Assembly: GCA_008017155.1 (NCBI GenBank)
Contig: SSGX01000005.1
Span: 1 to 64,000, forward strand
Length of the DNA stretch: 64,000 bases
Direction of reading: 5' to 3'
Source of the DNA: Neisseriales bacterium
Lineage (GTDB): Bacteria; Pseudomonadota; Gammaproteobacteria; Burkholderiales; UBA11063
Shown here: piece after piece, positions 57,201-64,000 of the stretch
Numbering within the stretch: the first letter of the stretch is position 1
Layout of the letters: each line of letters opens with the position of its first letter
Program-made: the position numbers and the translations under genes
The notes under the pieces: model-generated
The model's input: the letters and a program-made list of their open reading frames with translations, nothing else
Told to the model about the DNA's origin: nothing
Databases searched by the model: none

Positions 57201-57343
57201 GTCGGTTTGATGAGTTAAAAAACTCTGTTGATAAAGCTAAGGCAAAAACTTATTTTGAAGATTTGGCAGGGTGCCCGGTACCAGTATTTAAAGTTAATAT
57301 GAGAATTGATGAATATTTAAGAAGCTTACTTATTCAAGACTAA
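54203..57343 (+). CDS. hsdR: Type I restriction endonuclease subunit HsdR
   Basis: The 1046-residue protein has a PD-(D/E)xK nuclease near the N-terminus (RRGDLMLLINGMPVIHIELKKSG, about 146-168), then SF2 translocase motifs: HTTGSGKTM (Walker A, about 298-306), DEAHRS (about 412-417), FGFTGTPI, and QMLTGFDSKWISTLYMDK (about 690). It cuts unmethylated DNA far from the target after ATP-driven translocation. The gene ends the hsd operon. All residues expected for activity are present, so the system looks functional. Confidence 0.94.
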   Translation: MMDNRMTFTSEADFEQAVINVLRECGWGDHDVIKNPTEDDLLQNWANILFNNNKDIDRLNNVPLTASEMQQILEQINTLKTPLKLNGFINGKTVSIKRDNPDDTLHYGKEISLKIYDRLEIAAGQSCYQIVQQAKFRTRSPLLNNRRGDLMLLINGMPVIHIELKKSGVPVSQACNQIEKYTQEGVFSGIFALVQIFVAMEPSKSVYFANPGMDSRFNKDYYFHWADFNNEPINEWKKVASSLLSIPMAHQLIGFYTVADDADGVLKVMRSYQYYAANAISDKVTKNNWQSSNSLGGYIWHTTGSGKTMTSFKSAQLIANSKHADKVLFLVDRIELGTQSLHEYRAFADDSDDVQATEDTAVLVTKLKSNDPQNTLIVTSIQKMGIMCRENTELNAKDIELITAKRIVFIIDEAHRSTFSDTLRNIKNMFVTAIFFGFTGTPIQDENQKKDNTTATIFGDELHRYSIADGIRDRNVLGFDPYKILTYKDRDLRRAVALEAAKATSEVEVLNDPQKKEIFEKFMYEMKMVGYLDSAGNYVKGIEDYVPKSQYQRIEHQSAVVNDIIDNWLDLSRSAKFHAIFATSSIPEAIEYYRLLKNAATTKNLNLKITALFDPNIDNGGNVVFKEDGLVEIIEDYNKLYEQDFSLKNFAKFKKDIASRLAHKKPYANIHRTPEKQIDLLIVVDQMLTGFDSKWISTLYMDKVLKYEAIIQAFSRTNRLFGADKPFGTIRYYRYPHTMEHNINAAVKLYSGDKPLELFADRLEKNLNKLNIIYNDIYELFTNAKIENFEKLPAEFSERGEFAKLFRNFNNVLEAAKIQGFKWSNLEYEFKEPKPKRLVRVNLDERIYLILVQRYKELSSGDGNGGGYEDVPFEIESYITEIDTGKIDADYMNSRFDKYCKTLNNGNPLEIEATLNELHKSFASLTQEEQKFAYLFIHDVQNGDVQIDITKTFKEYIIEYQTKEKDEQIRLIVANLGLDESKLRHLMSLSINAQNINDFGRFDELKNSVDKAKAKTYFEDLAGCPVPVFKVNMRIDEYLRSLLIQD

Positions 57344-57388
57344 TATATTACATTCTATGCTTTAAGATTTAAAAAAATATGTTTATTA

Positions 57389-57421
57389 GGCACCTACTGT
57401 ATATTAGTTGGTGTTTATCTG
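57389..57421 (+). terminator. Possible weak terminator after hsdR
   Basis: CACCTAC (57391-57397) pairs with GTTGGTG (57407-57413) with one mismatch, followed by TTTATCTGTTTT. It lies 47 bases after the hsdR stop and just before the mfd start. Confidence 0.4.
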
Positions 57422-57446
57422 TTTTATAAATTGGTCGTTAAATATA

Positions 57447-60400
57447 ATGATAAAAGTTTCACTTCCTACTAAAACACATCCACAAAAAAACCAGCTTGCT
57501 AGGTTGCCAGCTGGTGGCGATGCATTATTTATTGCTAATTTGGCAGCAGCTAAAAAATCACCATTTTTATATATCGCCAAGGATGGTTATGAATTAAGGC
57601 GTCTAGCTGATGAAATTAGTTTCTTTTATCCGGATTTAGCCATCGGGGTATTTCCTGACTATGAGGTTCTACCTTATGAGCGTCAATCGCCATATGCAGA
57701 ATTGGTAGCTGAACGATTAAAGATTCTTTGGCAACTGCAGCAGCAAAAGCTTGATGTTGTCCTGATTCAGGCAAGTACTTTACAAACACTCTTGCCACCA
57801 CTTGAGTATTTTAATCAGCGCGTATTATGGCTAAAGAAAACTAACCGAATTGATGGCACAATTTTACGTGAAAAGCTTGTTGCTGCTGGTTACCAGCATG
57901 TTAAGCAGGTTTTTGCTGAGGGTGAGTTTGCGATTCGTGGTTCGATTATCGATATTATGCCAATTGGTTTGAAGCGTGGAATCCGGATTGATCTTTTTGA
58001 TGATGAAATAGAAACACTAGCTTATTTTGATAGCAAAACTCAGCTATTGGAAGAGCAGATTGATGAAATAAAGTTGCTCCCTTCGCGAGAGTATCCAAAT
58101 GATTATGCCAGTCTTAAAGATGTAGTAGCTAGATTTAGCGCTAGGTTCCCAAATGAGGCTAAAAGTAGTCTTGCCAAAGATTTGCAAAGTAGTATTTTAC
58201 CAGCTGGAGTCGAATTTTATTTACCGTTATTTTTTGCCAACTGTGCCAGTTTTTTTGATTATCTTTCGCAAAATTGCCAGATTATTTATAATGAAGATTT
58301 GCTTTCAACGCTTAATCATAACTGGCAGGAAATAAATAAACGTTACGAATATTATAGCTATCAGTATCCATGTCTTAAACCTACCGAGTTGTTTATCCCT
58401 GCTGAAGAGGTTTTTGCTAAGCTTAAAGTGCATACTTGCTGGGAAATTGCCAAGGCTGATAATCTTTATGCCGGCTTTGATCATGTTGGTAGTTTATTAC
58501 AAGGGCGTGGGCAGTTTGATTGGCTTAAAGAGCTAAAGAATAACCAGGTTATTATTTGTTCGCCGAGCCTTGGACGGCTTGAGATTCTTAAAAATACTTT
58601 AGCTAGTCAAGGAATCAGCTCACAGCAGATTGATAGTCTGGCTAATATCGGTAGTAATAAAATAAGTCTGATTAAGTCCGAATTAAATCAGGGTTTTATT
58701 TATGAGAATAGCATATTTCTGACTGAAAGCGATTTATACCCTGGAAGTGTTATTAATCGAAGTCGTAAGTATCGGAAATCTGCTGATTCTGCCAAAAATG
58801 ACTTAATCTTGCGGGATCTCGCGGAAATTCAGGTTGGTGATTATGTTGTCCATCTGAATCATGGCATCGGGCGTTATGTTGGGCTTAGTACCCAGACTAT
58901 TGTTGATACCAATTATGATATGCTTGAACTTGAATATCAGGGTGGCTCAAAGCTGTTTATCCCGGTAACCAATTTACATCTTATTAGCCGTTATAGTCAT
59001 CTGGATGGTACTAATGTTGAATTAACTAAGCTTGGCTCTAAAGGCTGGGATAAGATCAAGGCAAAAACCGAACAGAAAGTAAACGATGTTGCCGCCGAAT
59101 TACTCGAATTATATGCCCGGCGTGAAATGCAAGAAGGGCATGCTTATACATTGCCTGAAGAATATCCTGAGTTTGCGGCAAGTTTTGGCTATGAACCAAC
59201 ACCAGATCAGCAAAATAGTTTTGATGAAATTATTCGTGATTTAACCGCGATAAAACCAATGGATAGACTAGTGTGTGGCGATGTGGGTTTTGGAAAAACC
59301 GAAGTTGCCATGCGAGCTGCATTTATTGTTGCTATGTCAGGTTATCAGGTGGCGATTTTGGCACCGACAACCCTACTTACCGAGCAGCTTTATCAAAAAT
59401 TTGTTAATCGCTTTGCGGGCTTGCCAGTTACCGTTGGTGAGGTTTCTCGGTTTAGAAGTAAAAAAGAAGTTAATGAAACCCTACATTTATTAGCTGAAGG
59501 TAGACTAGATATAATCGTTGGTACGCACCGCTTGATTCAGGAAGATGTAAAGTTTGCTAAACTCGGGCTCGTGATTATTGACGAGGAGCATCGTTTTGGT
59601 GTCAAGCAAAAAGAACGCCTGAAGCAGCTTCGCACTAACGTAGATATTTTGACGATGACTGCTACTCCGATCCCACGAACTTTATCGATGGCTCTAGATG
59701 GTTTGCGTGATTTTTCAGTAATTGCGACAGCTCCATCAAGGAGATTAAGTGTTAATACGATTACCACTACTGATGATGATAGCGTAATTCAAGAAGCAAT
59801 CCTCCGTGAAGTCCGCCGTGGTGGACAGGTGTTTTTCCTCTATAATGATGTAGCAACGATAGAGCGGATGTTTGAGCGTTTGATTAATCTTATGCCAGAG
59901 CTAAGAATCGCGATTGCGCATGGGCAAATGCCAGAAGCGCAGCTTGAACAGACGATTAAGGATTTTATCAATCAGCGCTTTAATCTGTTACTATGTTCGA
60001 CAATCATTGAAACCGGGATTGATATTCCGAATGCCAATACTATTCTTATTTATCGCGCAGATAAATTTGGTTTAGCGCAATTACATCAGTTACGTGGACG
60101 GGTAGGGCGCAGTTATCATCAGGCATACTGTTATCTAATAATTCCAGAGAAAATTACCCCAGATGCTGAAAAACGTCTCGATGCAATTAGCATGACTAGC
60201 GAACTCGGTGCTGGCTTTAATCTGGCTTTACATGATCTTGAGATTCGTGGCGCTGGTGAAGTACTCGGTGATAATCAGGCTGGTAATATCAAGGAAGTTG
60301 GTTTATCGCTCTACACTGAGATGCTAAAAAAAGCGATTCGTAAATTAAAGCAGGGTGAAAAAATTCATGGTAATTTTGAGATTGAATCCTCATGTGATGT

Positions 60401-60821
60401 CAACCTGAATGTAACCGCGATTCTACCTGAAGATTATTGTTTGAGTGTGCATGAAAGGTTGATTTATTATAAACGGCTAGCACGCGCAGAAGATCAAGAG
60501 CAAATAGATCAAGTTTATCAAGAAATTATTGATAGCTATGGCTTGCCACCTGAGCCTGTCAAAAATCTGATAGGGAGTCACAGTATTCGCATTATTGCTG
60601 TGAGATTAGGTGTTAAAAAGCTTGATGCTACTTCTAGTAATATAGTATTACAGTTTATCGATAATCCGCCATTAGACCCATTAAAAATTGTTTTGGTGAT
60701 GCAGGAATTAAAAACCTGTAAATATGATGGTAAAAATAAACTGATCTGGCAGATAAAGTCTGATTCGGTAATAGATAAGATCAAAAATGTAAACTTTATC
60801 ATTGGGAAGCTTGCAAGTTAA
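57447..60821 (+). CDS. mfd: Transcription-repair coupling factor Mfd
   Basis: The protein has 1124 residues from the ATG at 57447 (an upstream in-frame start at 57408 adds unusual residues). The UvrB-like N-terminal domain (about 1-330; DYEVLPYERQSPYAELVAERL) precedes the CarD-like RNA polymerase interaction domain (VGDYVVHLNHGIGRYVGL, about 455-475), then translocase motifs GDVGFGKTEVAMRA (about 610-623), DEEHRFG and RGRVGRS, and a C-terminal domain. It removes stalled RNA polymerase and recruits UvrA. It overlaps nothing essential; the next gene starts 11 bases after the stop. Confidence 0.95.
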   Translation: MIKVSLPTKTHPQKNQLARLPAGGDALFIANLAAAKKSPFLYIAKDGYELRRLADEISFFYPDLAIGVFPDYEVLPYERQSPYAELVAERLKILWQLQQQKLDVVLIQASTLQTLLPPLEYFNQRVLWLKKTNRIDGTILREKLVAAGYQHVKQVFAEGEFAIRGSIIDIMPIGLKRGIRIDLFDDEIETLAYFDSKTQLLEEQIDEIKLLPSREYPNDYASLKDVVARFSARFPNEAKSSLAKDLQSSILPAGVEFYLPLFFANCASFFDYLSQNCQIIYNEDLLSTLNHNWQEINKRYEYYSYQYPCLKPTELFIPAEEVFAKLKVHTCWEIAKADNLYAGFDHVGSLLQGRGQFDWLKELKNNQVIICSPSLGRLEILKNTLASQGISSQQIDSLANIGSNKISLIKSELNQGFIYENSIFLTESDLYPGSVINRSRKYRKSADSAKNDLILRDLAEIQVGDYVVHLNHGIGRYVGLSTQTIVDTNYDMLELEYQGGSKLFIPVTNLHLISRYSHLDGTNVELTKLGSKGWDKIKAKTEQKVNDVAAELLELYARREMQEGHAYTLPEEYPEFAASFGYEPTPDQQNSFDEIIRDLTAIKPMDRLVCGDVGFGKTEVAMRAAFIVAMSGYQVAILAPTTLLTEQLYQKFVNRFAGLPVTVGEVSRFRSKKEVNETLHLLAEGRLDIIVGTHRLIQEDVKFAKLGLVIIDEEHRFGVKQKERLKQLRTNVDILTMTATPIPRTLSMALDGLRDFSVIATAPSRRLSVNTITTTDDDSVIQEAILREVRRGGQVFFLYNDVATIERMFERLINLMPELRIAIAHGQMPEAQLEQTIKDFINQRFNLLLCSTIIETGIDIPNANTILIYRADKFGLAQLHQLRGRVGRSYHQAYCYLIIPEKITPDAEKRLDAISMTSELGAGFNLALHDLEIRGAGEVLGDNQAGNIKEVGLSLYTEMLKKAIRKLKQGEKIHGNFEIESSCDVNLNVTAILPEDYCLSVHERLIYYKRLARAEDQEQIDQVYQEIIDSYGLPPEPVKNLIGSHSIRIIAVRLGVKKLDATSSNIVLQFIDNPPLDPLKIVLVMQELKTCKYDGKNKLIWQIKSDSVIDKIKNVNFIIGKLAS

Positions 60822-60831
60822 GGATATAGCT

Positions 60832-61644
60832 ATGGAGCAGATAAAATTCGAGTATCAAACTGTAAAGACCCGTAGCGGACAGACTGGTTATATTATGCTT
60901 GGCAAGGGTAAACCATTAGTTATGTTAGTTGGCTATTCGGGGAATCTGTTACACTGGAATAGTACGCTGATTTTTGAACTAGCTAAAAAATATACGGTTT
61001 ATTTGCCTGATAATCGCTTGGTTGGATTAAGTACTTCCACAAATGAAGAATCAATGACAGGCTTAGCTAGAGATACACTTGATTTTATTGATGCGCTGCA
61101 ATTAGAGAAACCAATATTGTGTGGCTGGTCAATGGGTGGCATAATTGCCCAAGCTCTTGCCCATGAAAATAGTGAGCGCATTTCAGGACTTGCATTTATC
61201 GTTAGTCAGCCTGACTATAGCTATACTATGGGGCGTTTACATCAGCTCGTTGCCAATTTGCGTGAAAATCCGGGTAAAGAAAATCGTGATCGGCTGACTG
61301 AGTTGTTTTTTTCTGGTATGCCATCGATTGAATTTCGCAAATATCTGGCAAAAACAATTTTGCCAATCGCTCACTATGTTTATCCGTTTAATGCTGCGGC
61401 ACAAGCTTTGCAGGATAAGGCGGTTGCTAATTGGCAAGTGGATGAAGAGAAGCTAATGCAGATAAGTTTGCCAGCATTAATTACGGTTGCCAAAAATGAC
61501 TGGGTAACCAAGCCTGAAGCTAGTTATAAACTTCATCAATTACTAACTAATTCGAAGCTAATTAGTTATCCAGATGGCGGACATTTCTTTCTTCATCATT
61601 ATCCCGAAGAGCTGGCTAGTCAAATAATCAACTTCTTTAATTAA
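60832..61644 (+). CDS. Alpha/beta hydrolase
   Basis: The protein has 270 residues from the ATG at 60832, with AAGGA 7 bases upstream. The full triad is visible: nucleophile GWSMGG (about residues 100-105), Asp in VAKNDWVT (about 221), and His in GGHFFLHHYPEE (about 248). There is no signal peptide. It lies 11 bases after mfd. The closest resemblance is to general esterase/lipase hydrolases; substrate unknown. Confidence 0.83.
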   Translation: MEQIKFEYQTVKTRSGQTGYIMLGKGKPLVMLVGYSGNLLHWNSTLIFELAKKYTVYLPDNRLVGLSTSTNEESMTGLARDTLDFIDALQLEKPILCGWSMGGIIAQALAHENSERISGLAFIVSQPDYSYTMGRLHQLVANLRENPGKENRDRLTELFFSGMPSIEFRKYLAKTILPIAHYVYPFNAAAQALQDKAVANWQVDEEKLMQISLPALITVAKNDWVTKPEASYKLHQLLTNSKLISYPDGGHFFLHHYPEELASQIINFFN

Positions 61645-61691
61645 CAATTGCTAAGACGATAGAGCTGTGTTTTAGTTAACTTCTTCCTTAC

Positions 61692-62456
61692 TCATATGGG
61701 AGCGTCTTCATCAAGAACAATAACACACGGAGCTGACAATGATTCTGGAATCAATTTATGATAACCCCTCTCTTTTGCTACTTTAGATAATAACTTAGTC
61801 CGAGAACCAAATAATCCAAATTTAGGGCAGAGTTTTGCTGCTATAATGTTAGAAATAGTACTCCTAGTTGTTCCCAGTGCTTCATATATTTCATCAATTG
61901 ATAGGTCATTTGCTAATAAAAATGTAATCTCATGTTCCCGTTTAGTTAAATTCAGAGAATACGCTGTGGTTTCTGTGTTTTTATTTTCTGAGTTTATGCT
62001 AAGCATATTTTTAATTATTTGATTCCTTGATAATATAGTCAGATAGCTACATTTTTTTGTATAACTTTGAATGCCAACAACTTGATTATTGTCGCAGATT
62101 ATTGGTACACAAGTGACTAGATATGGTACAAATTTCTCATTATAGGGTAGATAATCTAGATAATTAATTATCTCATTCTTTCTTATAACCGCTTGTTGAA
62201 TAGCATGTACTTTCATCGCATTTTCAAATATTTTTTCATAAAATATACTGTTGTGGCTATTTCCAAATATCTTTCTCATCAATTTTATATCTCTAATATC
62301 TTGATAAGATAATCCAATTGCGTCATGGCGTGACGTTAAACCTACTGAATTTGCAGAAAGTTCTGAGCAAGCCACAATTTTACAATTTTTATCGTAAATT
62401 GCTGTTAGCAGATACTGATTTATCAAGGGTATGAAACCTTTTAAACTTTGTTGCAT
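61692..62456 (-). CDS. LuxR-type regulator with PAS-like sensor and conserved C-tail (copy 2)
   Basis: The protein has 254 residues from the ATG at 62456 (GAGG 6 bases upstream). It is a paralogue of the protein at 33473-34282: similar sensor (TAIYDKNCKIVACSELSANSVGL; PYLVTCVPIICDNNQVVGIQS), HTH (TKREHEITFLLANDLSIDEIYEALGTTRSTISNII), and the same tail (LCPKFGLFGSRTKLLSK ... HKLIPESL ... VIVLDED). It is divergent from the lipoprotein gene at 62872, a possible target. The conserved tail after the HTH is unlike standard LuxR proteins. Confidence 0.83.
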   Translation of the reverse strand: MQQSLKGFIPLINQYLLTAIYDKNCKIVACSELSANSVGLTSRHDAIGLSYQDIRDIKLMRKIFGNSHNSIFYEKIFENAMKVHAIQQAVIRKNEIINYLDYLPYNEKFVPYLVTCVPIICDNNQVVGIQSYTKKCSYLTILSRNQIIKNMLSINSENKNTETTAYSLNLTKREHEITFLLANDLSIDEIYEALGTTRSTISNIIAAKLCPKFGLFGSRTKLLSKVAKERGYHKLIPESLSAPCVIVLDEDAPI

Positions 62457-62871
62457 TTGAACCTCATTATCTTGAAATATTAAGTATAAACATATGGCTA
62501 TTACGTAAGAATGCAAGATTTTATGTTAATCCCTTTTTTACTGCAATAGATGATTTTGTCTATTCCTGCGTGGTATTATTTATAACAAGTAGAATAAATC
62601 TTTATTTGTTAAAAAATACTTCAATTTGTTGTAAAAATGTAGTAGCTGTTGCTAAAACTATTTTTTTACGTGTTTTTATAAAGTTATTTTAAGCGTAATT
62701 TTTTGTTATCAAATTGATTTGTTATTCTAAAATTTAGAAAATTTGTTTGTCAATAGATATTTTTATCTATTGATTGCTAATGTGTCTTTTTCATACAATA
62801 GCTAGCTAAAGTTACAGCAAATATGATTTCCTGTAGTTAAAAGCAATAATAAATTTAATAAAGGTATTGAT
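62457..62871. promoter_or_regulatory. Regulatory gap between regulator copy 2 and a divergent lipoprotein gene
   Basis: The 415-base gap is very AT-rich and holds no supported gene. It contains a perfect inverted repeat TCAATAGATA (62750-62759), TTTT, TATCTATTGA (62764-62773), about 100 bases before the lipoprotein ATG. With no GC in the stem end and no gene before it, it looks more like a dimeric protein site than a terminator. A ribosome site AAAGG lies 8 bases before the ATG at 62872. Confidence 0.45.
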
Positions 62872-64000
62872 ATGAAAAAACAAAGGTTAAAGCCGATTGT
62901 CTATGTTTTGGCCGGAAGCATACTACTTGCTGCTTGTAACGGCGGTAACTCTACATCTGGAGGTGGTTCGTCAGATTCTTTAAATTCTGCAAAGACGATT
63001 GTAAATAATCAAACAAATCATGCAGCATTTATTGAAATGGTAAAAAAAGCTCAACAAGGTCCTGCCAATTATGAGGTTGTAAATAAGGATTTTTATACAC
63101 CTAAACCAGTAGATCTTGCTTTTGATCCAAAATTAGTCGAAAAATCATTAAAAGTTTCTGACGCAACTAATGCAGCTATAACTGTTATTTCTGGTGCCGT
63201 TGGCTTACTTCCTGGTGCTGGTGCTGTTTTATCAATAGCGATCGCTGCAGGAGCGGGACCACTAATTGATGCCTTAAGTACGCCAGAAGCGCCTGTATAT
63301 GATCCGAATGGTATTGGTCAACAGCTTGCAAGATTACAGTATAAAGTTGCGGCACTAGAGCAACAAATGCTTAAAACAAACAACATTTTTTATCAATCCA
63401 TAAAAGAACAAAGTACTAATAGTGTGAATAGTGCACAGCATAAACTATTTACAGCAATGTCTCAAATTTCATTTGCTCCGAATTTAACCTCGTCTGCTAG
63501 TAATTGCATGTTAAATACTTCGGATCTGGCCTACCACTATTTTGGTTATAGTGGGCTTGGTTTTGATGAATTTGGTACTTCTTGTAATATTGATACAGAA
63601 CTTGATTTTATGGGGATAGCTAAAGATTTATCTGCTTATTCTAGTGACTTAAATATCAGTATCTCTGATAGACAATCTTATGCGGATGCAATATCAAATA
63701 TTAGTGCTTCGAGGGTTGATGCGGGATACAATGGTGATTTTTCAAAAGTTGTGCCTATTACAGATGCAAATCAAAGTGCGCTCATTCAAGTGTTAGATGC
63801 TATGTTTACTAACCTTAAAAATTCTGCGCCACAGCAAGGGATTGTTTCTACAAACTATGCTGATACCATAGCTCAGTATAATGCGTCATTGATATATATA
63901 TTGCAATCAGCTTATAATTCACTTCAAGGTGCATATGCAATTGAGCATACCAATAATTACCTGAATTTCCTTGCTGCAGTTAATGCGCTACAAACCAGTT
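62872..64000 (+). CDS. Lipoprotein with Gly/Ser tether, cut by the window end
   Basis: The frame runs from the ATG at 62872 (AAAGG upstream) open to the last base, at least 376 residues. The signal ends LLAAC, then NGGNSTSGGGSS, a Gly/Ser tether. A hydrophobic Gly/Ala-rich helix pair (ITVISGAVGLLPGAGAVLSI, AIAAGAGPLIDAL; about 103-140) is followed by a coiled-coil-like stretch (QQLARLQYKVAALEQQMLKTNN) and a long polar region with few Cys. The hydrophobic stretch plus helical region recalls some pore-forming toxins and delta-endotoxin N-termini, but this is only a resemblance of pattern. It is divergent from regulator copy 2. Confidence 0.78.
   Translation, partial: MKKQRLKPIVYVLAGSILLAACNGGNSTSGGGSSDSLNSAKTIVNNQTNHAAFIEMVKKAQQGPANYEVVNKDFYTPKPVDLAFDPKLVEKSLKVSDATNAAITVISGAVGLLPGAGAVLSIAIAAGAGPLIDALSTPEAPVYDPNGIGQQLARLQYKVAALEQQMLKTNNIFYQSIKEQSTNSVNSAQHKLFTAMSQISFAPNLTSSASNCMLNTSDLAYHYFGYSGLGFDEFGTSCNIDTELDFMGIAKDLSAYSSDLNISISDRQSYADAISNISASRVDAGYNGDFSKVVPITDANQSALIQVLDAMFTNLKNSAPQQGIVSTNYADTIAQYNASLIYILQSAYNSLQGAYAIEHTNNYLNFLAAVNALQTS

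Noticed and set aside
62872..64000. Calling the last gene a Cry-type toxin
   Set aside because: Only the hydrophobic helical pattern is suggestive; no diagnostic block is visible and the gene is incomplete.

Overview
The window is an AT-rich (roughly one-third GC by eye) chromosomal segment of a Gram-negative bacterium. Outer-membrane porins and barrels, Sec-type lipoproteins, type IV pilus minor pilins, DsbB, UbiC, ApaH, Mfd and the rpsP-rimM-trmD-rplS operon all point to Proteobacteria. The fimT-pilV-pilW-pilX-pilE style cluster and the general gene set lean towards a low-GC betaproteobacterium, perhaps a Neisseriales relative such as Aquella. This is inference from gene content, not a database match. 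No tRNA, rRNA or CRISPR was seen.

Layout. 1-331: the right end of an IS982-like element with a frameshifted transposase. 362-3277: DsbB-like protein, two unknown proteins, YchJ, and an alpha/beta hydrolase. 3552-9887: a C69 dipeptidase, then NagA and a very large lipid-anchored GH18 chitinase, which form a chitin-use pair. 10008-12234: HslU (no HslV beside it) and a periplasmic parvulin. 12398-17400: a tightly packed minor-pilin operon (fimT, pilV, pilW, pilX and three further pilins). Two of the three pilins end in cysteine-rich tandem repeats, the most unusual feature of the window. 17570-24056: LeuRS, a small lipoprotein, two membrane proteins, SppA and a patatin. 24097-29172 (minus strand): NADP isocitrate dehydrogenase flanked by two MdfA-like exporters, then a TPR-LysM lipoprotein resembling PilF. 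29394-31297: rpsP-rimM-trmD-rplS. 31339-34282: a porin with a small cysteine-containing exported protein, divergent from a LuxR-type regulator. 34294-37246 (minus): acid phosphatase, RsgA, M48 protease. 37449-41658: a KdpD-like sensor lacking its kinase, and two tandem Lcl-domain proteins, the first broken by a small deletion. 41802-43101 (minus): UbiC and ApaH. 43223-49381: Rep helicase, GST, a SulP-carbonic anhydrase fusion, a half-size EamA protein and a TM2 protein. 49436-57343: a type I restriction-modification operon (hsdM, DUF1016/YhcG nuclease, hsdS, hsdR). 57447-64000: Mfd, an alpha/beta hydrolase, a second LuxR-type regulator of the same unusual family, and a lipoprotein cut by the window end.

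How the parts may work together. The chitinase, NagA, the pilins, the porin and several exported lipoproteins suggest a surface-attached life on polymeric substrates. Four lipoproteins carry the same kind of Gly/Ser-rich tether directly after the lipidated cysteine. The two LuxR-type regulators each sit beside, and divergent from, an envelope-protein gene, suggesting local regulator-target pairs. The best candidates for undescribed biology are the cysteine-repeat pilins, the regulator family with a conserved tail after the HTH, the DsbB-like protein with relocated cysteines, and the repeated motif in front of the chitinase gene.
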